Origin: Floccularia luteovirens
Taxonomy: Eukaryota; Basidiomycota; Agaricomycetes; Agaricales; Squamanitaceae
Reading direction: 5' to 3'
NCBI GenBank assembly: GCA_009739215.1
Contig: VSJF01000001.1
Coordinates: 3,038,001-3,102,000 of the forward strand
Length of the DNA stretch: 64,000 nt
Part shown: positions 46,915 to 57,952 of the stretch, one piece after another
Layout: every line of letters begins with the position of its first letter
Position numbering within the stretch: position 1 is the first letter of the stretch
Translations under genes and position numbers: made by a program
Notes under the pieces: generated by a model
The model's database searches: none
What the model was told of the DNA's origin: nothing
Seen by the model: the letters and a program-made list of their open reading frames with translations, nothing else

Positions 46915-47957
46915 TTATTTGCCTTTCGCAATCACCTCCATCTCTTCACCTTTAAAACCACCACCCCATCCACGGTTCAAAAAGCTAGAACAATAACCTC
47001 GCCAAAGCCACTCTACACTATGACCGGTCACCTCATTGAATATATCCTCAGTATATGGTTTTCCCTCAAGTAACGCATTGATACGTGCAACTGCTTTGAT
47101 ATCAGTAGGTGTAGATCGATGTTTATCTTCGCGTTCTTCGATCCATGCGAGGAAGAATCCTGTGTGTTGATATCCGGCGTCCCATCTGGATGGAATGGGG
47201 AGGGGAAACCAGTGAGGGGGTGATAGACAGCTGCGCAAACGGAACGTAATCTGTATGGGTGATTTTGATTAGATTGTGAATTTTAAGTTTGTTCGAAGAT
47301 ATCAGGAAGCCATTTACTATATAATATACTACCAATACAAAAGTATGACGTACCAGCAATACCCTCGATTAACCCTGACGGACATGTTTGCTGTGCGTCA
47401 TACTGGAAACAATGTACGAATTCATGGGTGATGACACCCATCAGCTCGTGGCGGAGGCGACCAAGTGGTGTTGCGGGTAAGGGACATGTTGGGTTTGGGT
47501 TTGGTTGTGGGAGGTATGCGGGGTGATATCCTGGACGTGGTATAGGTGTGGGTACAGGTGTAGATGTAGGAAAAACCGTTGCTTCCCTCTTCGTGGGATT
47601 ACTATCTGGTAGACCTGCTACTTTCGATGCGTTTACGATGTATTCGAGAGAAAGGTGTATTTCCTTGTGCGTGCGGGAACCACAAGTATGTGCGACGCCC
47701 CCCATGGAGCGTAAGATTAGGAGTACATTAACAACACTAGAATAAAATTACGACTCAGTTATTCACTGCTAATTAGTGTATAGACTATGAATCTCTGACC
47801 TCTTAGGTGCATTTGTTGGGGTGTATAGATGGATAAAAGAAGATAGTGCAGCTGTTTTCAAATCCTTGGTGGGGTCAAGCGCTGCGTTGAAGAGAGCGAA
47901 GCCTGGATGAGCAACATCATCGATGCGAAGGGCGAACGTGGGTAAGGTATAAGACAT
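46915..47957 (-). CDS. Basic secretory protein-like zinc peptidase, frame-broken
   Basis: The protein starts MSYTLPTFALRIDDVAHPGF (ATG 47957) and belongs to the BSP / 'peptidase of plants and bacteria' family. The zinc motif is in LMGVITHEFVHCFQY (HExxH), followed by PSGLIEGIADYV, RLRSCLSPPHW and RWDAGYQHTGFFLAWIEER. It ends EEMEVIAKGK at an (ATT)n run. One intron lies after NAPK (GTCAGA...CTAG) and one after EGIAD. An extra base (plus-strand GG at 47241-47242) breaks the frame between DYV and RLRS. No signal peptide is visible, whereas many relatives are secreted. A Pro/Thr-rich insertion sits before the zinc helix. Peptidase activity is assumed from the motif only. Confidence 0.82.
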
Positions 47958-48054
47958 TAATTAATAAGACTGGATTAAAGTGACTTTTGGGAGTTGATAA
48001 CATGTGATTCGAGAGGGTATAATTAAAATAAATAAAAAGGGCTAAATATACCGA

Positions 48055-48888
48055 CTATTGCTTGAGATGATGGATGCCTGCGGCTGCCTCTACGCGTAAC
48101 ACTTCATTTCTCAACATATCCCGTCCTTCCTCCAACCATCGACAGTATTCGACAGCTCTGAACAAAACACCACTCTTCCCTTTACTCTGTCCCTTACCCC
48201 GGCTACCACTTCCTTTCGGTCTCCCCCGCGTCGGCATTCCAAGCCCAGGAGCTGATCCCGCAGGAGCAAGCAATGCAATCAATTGCGCGTAACCATCCCG
48301 GATCGCATTTCTCCGCTTTTGCTCAGACATAATATGGTTCAATCTCTTCTGCGGTGTCGATAACAACGGCTTGGACCGCGGTGCACTAAGTGACATAGTT
48401 GATTGTGAATTTGGTGATATTGTAGATGTTGGTGATGTTTCACTTGTAGGCGAAGTAGATATGACTGCTTGGGGAAGAGATATTGATGGGGGTTGGACAG
48501 GAGCAGGGTGAGATTCATAATCAAGTGGACTCTGCATGCTACCGCGCGACGACGACTTGCGCGTTGCCTGGCGTGGACGCGTAGAAGTCGATGGCTCTGG
48601 AGCAGTATTCAAATGTGGATTGGAATAGGGCGCAAGTGAGACAGATGTAGAAGATGGTGGTGGATCATAGTGTAAATTGTCATTTGTTTGGAAATCTGGG
48701 GGAAGGTCCCAATTGAAATCGTTAAAGTTGTCAAGAAAGCCGAGAAGGTCAGTTGTTTCTGCAGGAGAGAAGAGATCCGCCGATGACGGCAGAGGAGGTG
48801 GGTTTGGGAAGAGAGAAGATAGAGATGGATCGAAAGCAAACTCAAAGTCTGCAAAAGGGACAGGAGGCTGTAGAGGAGACTGGGCCAT
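48055..48888 (-). CDS. bHLH transcription factor
   Basis: A single exon encodes 277 residues. The N-terminal 170 residues are acidic / Pro / Ser-rich (FADFEFAFDPSLSSLFP, LLGFLDNFNDFNWDLPP), a likely activation region. The bHLH spans about residues 185-265: basic region KRLNHIMSEQKRRNAIRD, helix 1 GYAQLIALL, a long basic Gly-rich loop (GRPKGSGSRGKGQSKGKS) and helix 2 GVLFRAVEYCRWLEEGRDML. H, E and R at the usual contact positions (HIMSEQKRR) predict E-box binding. It is head-to-head with a zinc-cluster regulator, 154 bases apart, and that promoter has a CACCTG E-box at 48953-48958. Confidence 0.9.
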   Translation of the reverse strand: MAQSPLQPPVPFADFEFAFDPSLSSLFPNPPPLPSSADLFSPAETTDLLGFLDNFNDFNWDLPPDFQTNDNLHYDPPPSSTSVSLAPYSNPHLNTAPEPSTSTRPRQATRKSSSRGSMQSPLDYESHPAPVQPPSISLPQAVISTSPTSETSPTSTISPNSQSTMSLSAPRSKPLLSTPQKRLNHIMSEQKRRNAIRDGYAQLIALLAPAGSAPGLGMPTRGRPKGSGSRGKGQSKGKSGVLFRAVEYCRWLEEGRDMLRNEVLRVEAAAGIHHLKQ

Positions 48889-49042
48889 TGGTAGTTATGG
48901 AGTTGAGAGAAAGAAAGAGTTGAAGTATTCAAGTACTTTGTCTAAAATGTCGCACCTGGTGTCTTCCACTCGGTCCCGGCTAACCCACTTTACCGGTCAC
49001 CCAATCTTATCGGTTATCCCCTTATTTAAAACTCCGCCGCCG
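48889..49042. promoter_or_regulatory. Shared divergent promoter of two regulator genes
   Basis: The 154-base space has an E-box CACCTG (48953-48958), four CGG triplets on the plus strand (48971, 48977, 48994, 49011), two of them spaced CGG-N3-CGG, and a TTATTTAAA near 49022. These match the site types bound by bHLH and Zn2Cys6 proteins respectively, so self- or cross-control is possible. Confidence 0.45.
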
Positions 49043-49923
49043 ATGAGCACCGCGCCCACCCCCAGCGCCTCCGAGCTCGGTGTTCCCCGTTTCCCCCCGT
49101 GCGAGCCCCCCCAGATGTCGGCCATGCCCACAGACGAACCGGCCCAAGACCAGTCCGCAATCGACACTACACAACTCCAGCAGCAGCTACATGTCCAGCA
49201 GGAAGCTCTCGCTCAGCAGCAGGCCCTCCAGCAATCTTCAGCATCAGGTCAAGATCAGCCCAGAAAGCGTAGGTTCATTTTCTTCATCTCCTGTATCCTC
49301 TCTCTCATTCCGTACATTCTAGCGAAAGCGCCATCGGTAAGGAGGGCTTGTGTTGCATGCCATACAGGCAAAACACGCTGCAGTGAGGTGTTGCCATGCC
49401 AAGTCCGTGCACGATGTTCTCTAGTCATCTCTAGTCATCTTTCTCACATTCTTCTCCCTCTCAGAGCTGTTTGAAGCGCGGTCTCGGCGCATCATGCGCG
49501 TACCCAGATCCTGACACACAAGACCATCACTCCCACCATACTCCTGGTGCGTCTCCTGCCCTGTCAATTTCCACTTCAAATCCCAATGATCGTCAAATCT
49601 CCTTCCTAGCACCTGGAGTACCTCAACCATTCGCCCCGCCGCCAATGTATGCAACCCTCCAGGGTACGCCAAATCTGAACCATCAACAGTACTATGACTA
49701 CAACGGTGCTTTTACTGGGGCTTCGACTTCGACCTTCCGCCCTAGTAAGCGCCCACGTAACCTCACCGAAGAGGAGGCCGCTGCAATCACGCGCAACTTC
49801 ACTCGGGGTGATTTTTACGTTGGTGCAACCGCACCAGTACGTATCGATCCTCGCCTTCCAGTACGTTTGACGTTGGGAGAAGGAGATAATGTTCATTTCA
49901 CCATCGGTGAACAGCTGGTATGA
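49043..49923 (+). CDS. Zn(II)2Cys6 zinc-cluster transcription factor
   Basis: Exons 49043-49268, 49323-49402 and 49465-49923 join to 254 residues. The zinc cluster is RRACVACHTGKTRCSEVLPCQSC then LKRGLGASCAY: six Cys at residues 85, 88, 95, 101, 104 and 113 with spacing CX2CX6CX5CX2CX8C. A Gln-rich segment lies before it (about 45-70) and a Pro/Ser/Asn-rich segment after. The last 60 residues (KRPRNLTEEEAAAITRNFTRGDFYVG, VRLTLGEGDNVHF) are more ordered. The fungal-specific middle homology region of long members is missing, so this is a short form. Both introns interrupt or flank the zinc cluster. Confidence 0.88.
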
Positions 49924-52515
49924 AATGAATCAAGGTAATAGTCAATGTTAAAGCTGTGCTTTTTTTTTGGTTTTTCTCCTGTCGAAAACGTAATATCACC
50001 GCTTGTTTTGTTTCTGCTTTAGTCTAAGTGTTTAGCCCCTCCTCAGTTTCTTTTTTTCCCTTGCTTTCTGTGCGGTTGTATATGTCATATCACCTGCCCT
50101 CCTCTGTGTACCCTTGTATCAACTTTTGGTTGAAATCGAAATAACTGTATCGGACTTTATTTTGCGGTGTAATGCTAGTCGTACACTGATATATATATAT
50201 AAAACAACCATGGTTGTTTCCGAGTTCGTGCCGTAAAGAACCTCAACAATTTGATACTTCCAATGGTAAGTCTTCTTGTTCATCATTATGCATTATTTCT
50301 AGTACAAAGCAAATCCATTCAAATAAACATGTTTTTCCATGTCGTTTGCCGCCCAACCTTCCCGGCAGTTAGTCCGTTCACCACCGTCCGTCCGGGATAT
50401 ACTTCAGTGCTCAGGAGCTCACGGCCGCTCCAGCCAATATATGCCCTGATATCCCCCTGCGACTCAAGGCTCAGGGGCGCCGTCGATCAAAGACTTGTAT
50501 CAAGGTCTCAGGCCATATTTTACATAGGGGCTCGGAGACTGATTGTGTCGCTTTAGGAGATGAGTGTGTTACCTTGCGGATGGCTAGCTTGGAAGAAGCC
50601 TTTTTGACTTGGACTGGGCGCTCTTATAAGTCCTTTGGTCGCAGCAATGGAAGTTTCACAGCCGTACAATACTGTCACTCAAAATAATACTTCCATCTTC
50701 ATTCACCTCGGCTCACATGAGCAGAAAATATATAAATATACATATGCAAGGACATATTTTTCCGCCAGCCGAGCGCACGCATGCCCTTGATCGACAAAAA
50801 CCGCGCGGTTCAGGGGGACAAAAATGTTGTGCTCTCAATAACATTATGGTACCTCCCGTTCCAAAAAAAGACCCATGTACATGATAATATACCTACTACA
50901 ACCGTGTAAAATTTCCGACAGCGGTTGGAGAACACTAGCAACAACCCACACACTAAAGGACTTATGATACACCTAACAACGCGTTAGATAAATACACGAA
51001 CTTGCTCAATTGAAAGTGAAGCGACTATCGGACGGAACACGCAAGCAAATAAGACCAATAATAATTCGTCAATGTAATGCTGCGGTGATACCAACAATAT
51101 CGAATATATACAATTCTACGAAGTTTTGGGAACGGGTGCTGAGCGTTGAATATTTTGAATCACAACATGATATCGATGATGTATATGATATATTTCTATA
51201 CAAACTACTCAAAGGATCCCGCAATAATATTGATCATTAAAAAATGACATCGAAAATTTGAGAATCAGTGATGGAAAATCTGGCAGATTGTGGAATTTGT
51301 TGAACAGAAACAAGAGAAATACTAGTTCCCATGATATCTGCATATGATGATCCTCGGATCACGCAACATATACCCGATCCCTTACATACTTCCACCAAGT
51401 TCATAATTTTACCGTGCTCTCTAGATGTGCCTTTGCTGAACTGAAGAAACTGAAAAAGAGTTGTTTTAGTACTCCACGCAATGAACCACATTATACTTAT
51501 ACATGCATCGTCTTTTAATATCCTTGGCTGCATTGTACTTTGAATCAATGATATCAAGAAGTGGAAGTGTTTACCTAACCCTTTTTTTGGTAGTTTCATA
51601 TGCGATCTCCCGCCCTGGCCCTGATTCATGATCAGCCACTGAGACATTTGACTACTGTAAATAATTTGTTTCTTTTGATATTCGCTTCAGGTGATTTTTT
51701 AAAATTTCGACCCTATTCAAAACATACACATTTGAAGGAAATTTACAAAAAGAGTCTTGTTAGCAACCGGAGCCTATTTCCATCCACGAATGTGAACTCT
51801 CTTGTCTCTATTTTATCTTTCGGTTGTTGATCAGCATGATTGTGATTTGATTTGTGATTTTTCATTTGTTGACGGGACCATAACCAAAAACCCGAGATGT
51901 GTCCCACAAAAAAGGGAGTCCTTTCGTAAAGCGTTCAACCAAGTAAGGGATGTGCCATGATGGAATTCAGGAGGTTGTCGTAAACATAAACAGCTGTAAG
52001 GACGGATACTATCATATGTTCCCAGGTTTCCCAGAAAGGAAACTTATTGCCGAGTCCTGCTGATGAAGCTGCTTACACAGGAGTACAACTGGAATTCAGA
52101 CTTGCCGCGTGCACAAGTTCCTTGGATGTCTTGTGGGTTTAAACCATTTGCGCATGCTTTACAGGCAATGATTCTGAGAACCGTATGGTACTTTTTTCGG
52201 GGAACTTCTGCGGAATAAATCTTAATTTATTTCTGGTCGCCCGTTCATGAGAAAGATGTTGCTTTGCGCTCATATATTTCCCCGGGTTCCATCAAAGATG
52301 CGAAGATAAAAATAATGATGACTTGGAGGAGCAAAAAAGCTTATTATTAGACTCGTAAGATCTTGATACCTGAGACCTCGTAAAGATTCTAGATGATACA
52401 AAACTGTGTTACTCTTGTTCAGCATGATGTATCTCTCCTTGTACTTCCCCCACACCTTCCCTCCACCTTCCTTTCGCTATCACATTCCTTTAACACTACT
52501 CCAAAACGAACGGAT
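49924..52515. other. Gene-poor region, about 2.6 kb
   Basis: No firm gene. It holds (AT)n at 50189-50200 beside an 18-base perfect palindrome (50202-50219) and AT-rich stretches. The minus strand at 51237-51647 has a 136-codon frame with several fitting splice signals inside, which might belong to a small spliced gene, but no family is recognised. A plus frame at 51010-51240 is AT-driven. CT-rich leader-like sequence lies at 52440-52500 just before the F-box gene. Confidence 0.4.
50202..50219. repeat. Perfect 18-base palindrome next to an AT repeat
   Basis: AAACAACCATGGTTGTTT equals its own reverse complement and directly follows an alternating AT run of about 12 bases. It sits roughly 280 bases after the zinc-cluster stop codon, possibly in its 3' end, where it could form a cruciform or bind a dimeric protein. 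Confidence 0.5.
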
Positions 52516-54054
52516 ATGGCTAAGTTATTGCTATCCATATATCAATGCTTCAAAGCCATTGCCTATGACAGCGTGCCGATAACCAATGAACCACAGCCAG
52601 GGCCAATGAAACTGGCAGAAGCGCAGGGAGAGTTGGTGCCACTTCTGGGAACAGATGATGCATCTAATGTTGCGGATCAAGATCAAGCAGTAGCTGCCAA
52701 GGTCGCGGAATGTCAAATTGAGTTGGCACCTCAAAAGCATTTACCAGCCGAGTTACTGTCGCACATATTTGCCCTTGCTTATCCAACGAATATCGTGCCA
52801 GCATGCCGGAATGACGGACCTTTGGTGCTAACTCAAGTCTGCTATCGGTGGCGGGCGATAGCACTCAATACTCCATCCCTCTGGAACAACGTCCACATTA
52901 ATCACACAGTGGACAACCCGAATGGCGTGCATCGAGCTATCGATGTAGCTCTCGAATGGTATCGTCGAAGCGGTAGCGGATTACTATCTTTCACTCTTGA
53001 AAATTCCCCATCACAACCGTACGGACAATGTCTCGAATCAGCAAACGAGGTCCTAGAAAGGATCGTAGTTCCATATGCAAGCCGTTTAGAACGGCTAAAT
53101 CTTCGCATTCCAGAAGAAACCCTACAATCTTTTATGTTATCGTCCCCTCTCCCTTTCGATAATTTAAAACATGTCAGCTTGTCGATGTTCAACACTTCCA
53201 AAGCACCAGCTCCTCCACCTGGTCCCCGACGCGTATTGGAGAGCGCGTCGAATTTGGTGTCCGCAGAAGTCAAGTACTGCAGCAAAAAGATAGATCTAGG
53301 ACTTTTGAACCTTCCATGGGCTAGTTTGACGACTTTGCACTTCCATAGCAAAGACTACCACCCATATGGTTGCCTGGATGTCCTCAGAAAGTGCACCAAC
53401 CTTCTCGAACTCCACCTCTCAATCGAACGCCTCACAATCATGGATCGTGTCCCCACTCCTAGCACTGAGCCTATCGAACTACCATTTTTGAAATCTTTTT
53501 CACTCCTAGTTGGCATAACCGACTCTGGAGACCACGTTGCAAACATCCTCGACAAATTAACAATGCCGAATCTTAAAACACTGTCTTTACGAACATATAT
53601 GTACTCTTTCCGCGCAGGCGTGTGGCCACAAAAAGCTTTTATGCGTTTCCTGAAACACTCCAAGTGCAAGCTGCGGACTCTTCGCATTTCAAGACATTCA
53701 TTGACCGAAGCCCAGATGACAGAGATTTTGTCTTCCCAGCCGACACTCGTAGATGTGTGCATGGGGTCGGAAAATGTATTTAGCCGACCGATAATTAGCG
53801 CAATTGCGCGAGGAAACCTGTTACCCGCACTGGAGCGAATTGATTGTGGCGTAGAAGATATTGAAACAGCACTGAGCATGGTCGAACGACTTTGCAAAAG
53901 AGAGCCCGAACGGCGAGAAAAGCATAAACTTCAGCTTGCTTCTGTAACATTACGATATAAAGGGGCTCCCCTGGATGCTGGGCAGAAGGGACGGGTGCAG
54001 TTTTTAAATGCAAAAGGCGTGAATATGGAAATCTTCGGTTCAGATATGTTGTGA
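52516..54054 (+). CDS. F-box protein
   Basis: A single exon encodes 512 residues from MAKLLLSIYQCFKAI; an in-frame ATG at 52393 would add 41 residues, but the sequence there looks like a CT-rich leader. The F-box is near residues 75-120: KHLPAELLSHIFALAYP, then VLTQVCYRWRAIALNTPSLWNNVHI, the standard pattern of mushroom F-box proteins. The rest is Leu-rich with irregular LRR-like turns (LERLNLRIPEETLQSF, LKTLSLRTYMYSF, CKLRTLRISRHSLTEAQM). It is expected to give SCF ubiquitin ligase specificity. Such genes are numerous and fast-evolving in Agaricomycetes. A second F-box gene follows 258 bases downstream. Confidence 0.88.
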   Translation: MAKLLLSIYQCFKAIAYDSVPITNEPQPGPMKLAEAQGELVPLLGTDDASNVADQDQAVAAKVAECQIELAPQKHLPAELLSHIFALAYPTNIVPACRNDGPLVLTQVCYRWRAIALNTPSLWNNVHINHTVDNPNGVHRAIDVALEWYRRSGSGLLSFTLENSPSQPYGQCLESANEVLERIVVPYASRLERLNLRIPEETLQSFMLSSPLPFDNLKHVSLSMFNTSKAPAPPPGPRRVLESASNLVSAEVKYCSKKIDLGLLNLPWASLTTLHFHSKDYHPYGCLDVLRKCTNLLELHLSIERLTIMDRVPTPSTEPIELPFLKSFSLLVGITDSGDHVANILDKLTMPNLKTLSLRTYMYSFRAGVWPQKAFMRFLKHSKCKLRTLRISRHSLTEAQMTEILSSQPTLVDVCMGSENVFSRPIISAIARGNLLPALERIDCGVEDIETALSMVERLCKREPERREKHKLQLASVTLRYKGAPLDAGQKGRVQFLNAKGVNMEIFGSDML

Positions 54055-54312
54055 GCTAGTGATACACACGTACGGTCGTTACTTGAAGTTGTAAAATTTG
54101 TTTTAACTTGATTAGATAACATTATATCATGTGACCGCGTTTCTTTTAAAAATGAAATACAAGAAAACTGGAAATACAAGGTGTCCAACTATCCTTTACA
54201 AGCATAAACGCACTCTACACAAGTATATATATATGAATCCCATGAACTCGAGTCATATCCGTATTTCTTCGCAGGTACAGGTCACCAGTCGTTTATTTCA
54301 GGCTCTTGACTC

Positions 54313-56345
54313 ATGCCAACTTCCCTCGCCTCATATCTTCCTGCCTTTCTCCTAACCCGGTTTAGGAGAAATCCAAAATGCTATATTCTGCGACTGCCAC
54401 TTGATGTGCATGTTTTCTATATATTCATTTATCTCTCTATTGAAGACATCATATGTCTTCGACGTGTAAGTCCCGCACTGCACGTGAAACAAGTTTTACA
54501 ATGCTCACTACTCGATTCATTAGACTTGCAAGGCATTCTTTTTGTTAACTCATGAACCTATAATATGGAGGCGCTTCTTGGAACGCATGAACATTCCCAT
54601 TCCTCCAATCCGTCCAAGCTTCAGATATTCTTTACAATCCACTGATTATGAAATAGAGCAGATGGTCACGCGTGCTGTGTCCGTCGACGATAATTGGAGG
54701 AAACACAAACCTATCGTCTATAGTCGAAAACTCGTTCTTGCGCATAATAAAGTGTTGGATATGGCCCTCGTGCCTGGGGGCAAATTCCTTGCTGTTTCTA
54801 TGAAATATGCTGGAAATTATCGTTATTATATCACATTGTTCAACCTAGACTATCCCACTGGCCCGAAAGCAATGGCAAGAGTACCGACGATTGATAAGGC
54901 TTACGGGCTGAAGGCTAAATACATGTCCTTCCGAGGCAGAGATGGTATCATGATTGCTTATGCACGAAAGCGCTTCGAAGAGATTCCAGGGCAAAAGTAG
55001 GTTTTAGTTTCTAATTTGGTAGAATCTATCTAACTATTTCTTCAGTTTTGACGCGTCCGACTTCAGTCATAGAATGGATATAACCCTAGATATACCAAAT
55101 CCCACAATCTACGAGGCTGTATGCTTACACATCTCGCTAGAATCGCTCGAAACACTGTCAGATCCGGAAATCGTTTTTGATAGCGAAGAATACATTAGAC
55201 GCGCTGCCACGCAACCTCCCCCATTCAATCAAGCTGCCGCACTTGAGACAAAACATGACATACGGAAAATTTCTTTGTTCGATATGAATGATACACCATA
55301 CTTTGCCTTCATATTGGGATCTTACGAAATCGTGATAATAAATCTACCCCTTCAAACCTTCTGTACCCTTATCTGTAGCAGGCACGATCATTACCCTCAT
55401 TGTGTAAGTTCCTATTCTGTCTCATTCTACCAATGAACCTAATCTTAATACCCCGACATTAGTTACACTGAAATCACTGCTTACCGAGTAATCCCCAACC
55501 AACGGGAGATCCTCGTCACTCGGACAATAACCCTCCCTCCTGACCAGAATAACGACGTTTACTATGTCTATCTTGTGGAAATATATGACTTGCCTTCACA
55601 AAATGGCGTCATCGAGATAACCTGCAAGGATCGTTACGTTCTCAAGGACAAACCCGAGGAAAATATCTATCGGTTCTACCCTAGTGTCGAAATCTCGGAC
55701 TACGAGTTACCCAAAACGAGTGGAGATCAGCCCCGCCTTCTTCCCGAAGCCGGTCCCCCACCTCCTATTTCTTTATATTACCAATCTTCCTTGCCTACGG
55801 CTATTGTTCACCACGCTCTTTATCCATCACGCACATTAGTACCAGCCACTCCAACAACAGAAAGCTACTGGAAGTATTTCTACAACCTTGACCATGCATA
55901 CCACGAATCGACCCTCCTCAGTTTCCCTCACACATCATACGTACTAGCCGGTGCATCCCGGTCAGTATTATACAACGTAGTATCCGGCACCATAAAAAAT
56001 GCACATACCATAGTCAACCTTCGTCGCTACATAGATCCCGAAAGGCGGGAACCAGGTTATTTCGACCCTCCATCTTACGATCCAAACCTCATCATGAGAA
56101 AACGACGGCCAAAAATTCCTGAAGAACCTCTTGCTTCACTTGGTCAGAAAGATTTCCTGAAGGCTGTGAATCAACAAGGCGGAGTGGCTGCTATTAGTTA
56201 TGATGAGAGTATAGGAAGGATCTGTATAGCCGCGGAGGACGAGAACTGCATTCGCGTTCTGGATTGTGCGCAAATGGTACAACCAGATTTTCGTTTCGCG
56301 CAATGGAAAAGGAGCCAGGCATTCCTCCATGGAGGTAATTTTTGA
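54313..56345 (+). CDS. F-box protein with a beta-propeller-like C-terminal part
   Basis: Four exons. The first (ATG 54313) joins across an intron near 54467-54520 to give LRLPLDVHVFYIFIYLSIEDI then CLRRTCKAFFLLTHEPIIWRRFLERM, an F-box with the usual LRRTCK...W order. Later parts resemble irregular blades: LVLAHNKVLDMALVPGGKFLAVS, ISLFDMNDTPYFAFILGSYEIVIINL, ICIAAEDENCIRVLDCA. No exact WD repeats are present. Introns lie near 55000-55045 and 55405-55463. It ends AFLHGGNF at 56345. Targets are unknown. The neighbour upstream is also an F-box gene, but the two share little beyond the F-box. Confidence 0.82.
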
Positions 56346-56691
56346 AAGGAAAGATACTTTATATATATATTGTTTTGTATTGCTATGTAGTCGTTACCTT
56401 GTTATCCTACCTGTTATCTTGCTTACACTCGTCGTTATCGTGTACATACTTACCTTGTAATCCATACATACGGAATCATATGTTTTCAACTTTTAATTTT
56501 AGAGAAGCACAAAATCCTTAAATCTTACAAGTCATCGTACTTATATCAAATGTACATATGTTGTTATATACTTTCAAGGTATCATGAACAACATTTCATG
56601 AGATATTTACATTGGAGCTTTTATTGATCAGTATTCAACAATAGTACAACAACACCACAACTTTTTCCTGTCGAATTTACCCATTCATTTA
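56346..56691. other. Convergent intergenic region
   Basis: AT-rich sequence between the F-box gene and the SDR gene, whose 3' ends face each other. It contains an AT run near 56361-56370. No gene is visible. Confidence 0.45.
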
Positions 56692-57952
56692 TCACCACGA
56701 AGTATGACCTCCAGCGACGATGATGCTATCGCCCCAGATCAATGAAAACACATGTTTTAATATCTGTTAATCACTCACTCGCTCCCTGTGCAGAAACTTG
56801 AAGCATCGCTCGCCAGCCAAGTGACGACTCCCCTGAGTTCATCCGGCCTTCCAATCCGTCCAATCGGATTCAACTGGGACCATTTCTCTAATAGGTGAGG
56901 CTGCTTATCGAGAAATGCTGCAGTCATGCTGTATAATATAAGTGATGCTCAGTGTGGGTATTTAGTAAAAAAGATGAAGCAACAACAGACGATGTGTAGA
57001 TATACCCTGGAGAAAGGGTATTGACACGAATATTTTTCGTGCCAAGCTCGCATGCCATACTGCGGCCCATCTGCAAAACAGCTGATTTACTTGTGTTGTA
57101 GGAGACCTAAGCATGATCCTGTTTTTTTTTTTACAAAAATTTTGAATATATAGTTATGAATCGTGGCCAATCATCTGGACCCACCCGGTTGGTGATACTT
57201 CCTGACATGGATGCAATGAGAATTATACTCCCGCGGTTTCCGAACCTTAGCATTTGCTGCCCGGCAGCTTGAGCAGTATATAGAACTCCATTGACGTTCA
57301 CGTCCAATACCTGTCCAAAGAGTTGACTCTCCATAAGACACAGAATGATTTTAAGTACATCACTTACCCCTTTGAATTGTTCAGCAGGGTACTCTAAACA
57401 GTCGGTCATTGGCTTCAATATCCCAGCCGCTGCTACACAAACGTCCATTCTCTTTTCCTTATCTCCAATATTTGCTGTTTGCTGCCAGACTTTCTTCTGA
57501 TCCCTCACATCAATACTAACATATTCCAATCTAGAGCCGTTTTACATTCGCTCCACGTACTGCCGTGTTTTTTTCCATTCCTCAGATGGTTTGGAGGGAA
57601 TGTCGAAGCAATAGATTGCACGCGCTCCAGCTTCGCAAAGCGCCAAAGCCATCTCAAGTCCTAATCCACGGTTGCCTCCCGAGACGATTCCAACACGATC
57701 AGTGAGCGCGAACTCATCAAAAATTTTGGGCTTTGGCTTCTCTGAGGACCCTTCTAGAGCAGCATTGACGCCTATAGGTGCTAATGGAGAGACAGACTGT
57801 ACTACTTGCTTTGGAACTCGACTGGTCGCTGAGAATGCTCTGATAGACTTAATTTCTGGCCTGCGACCCTGAGACACCCTACTACTGCCTGTGCAGGATG
57901 TCTTGAGAAAACTGATGCAGATAGAAGGGCTACGGAACCTGAGAGAAAGCAT
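56692..57952 (-). CDS. Short-chain dehydrogenase/reductase, probably mitochondrial
   Basis: The N-terminus is a basic, Ser/Arg-rich presequence (MLSLRFRSPSICISFLK ... RAFSATSRV) typical of mitochondrial import. The Rossmann domain starts near residue 75: RVGIVSGGNRGLGLEMALAL (nucleotide loop), then LEYVSIDVRDQKKV, VCVAAAGIL, LDVNVNGVLYTAQAA, IILIASMSGS (catalytic Ser) and SYNTSKSAVLQMGRSMACEL (Tyr and Lys). The end is GRPDELRGVVTWLASDASSFCTGSD joined to IIVAGGHTSW, the standard SDR ending. It resembles sorbose/arabinitol reductase-type SDRs. About six exons. Substrate unknown; it likely prefers NADP(H) only by family likeness. Confidence 0.88.
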
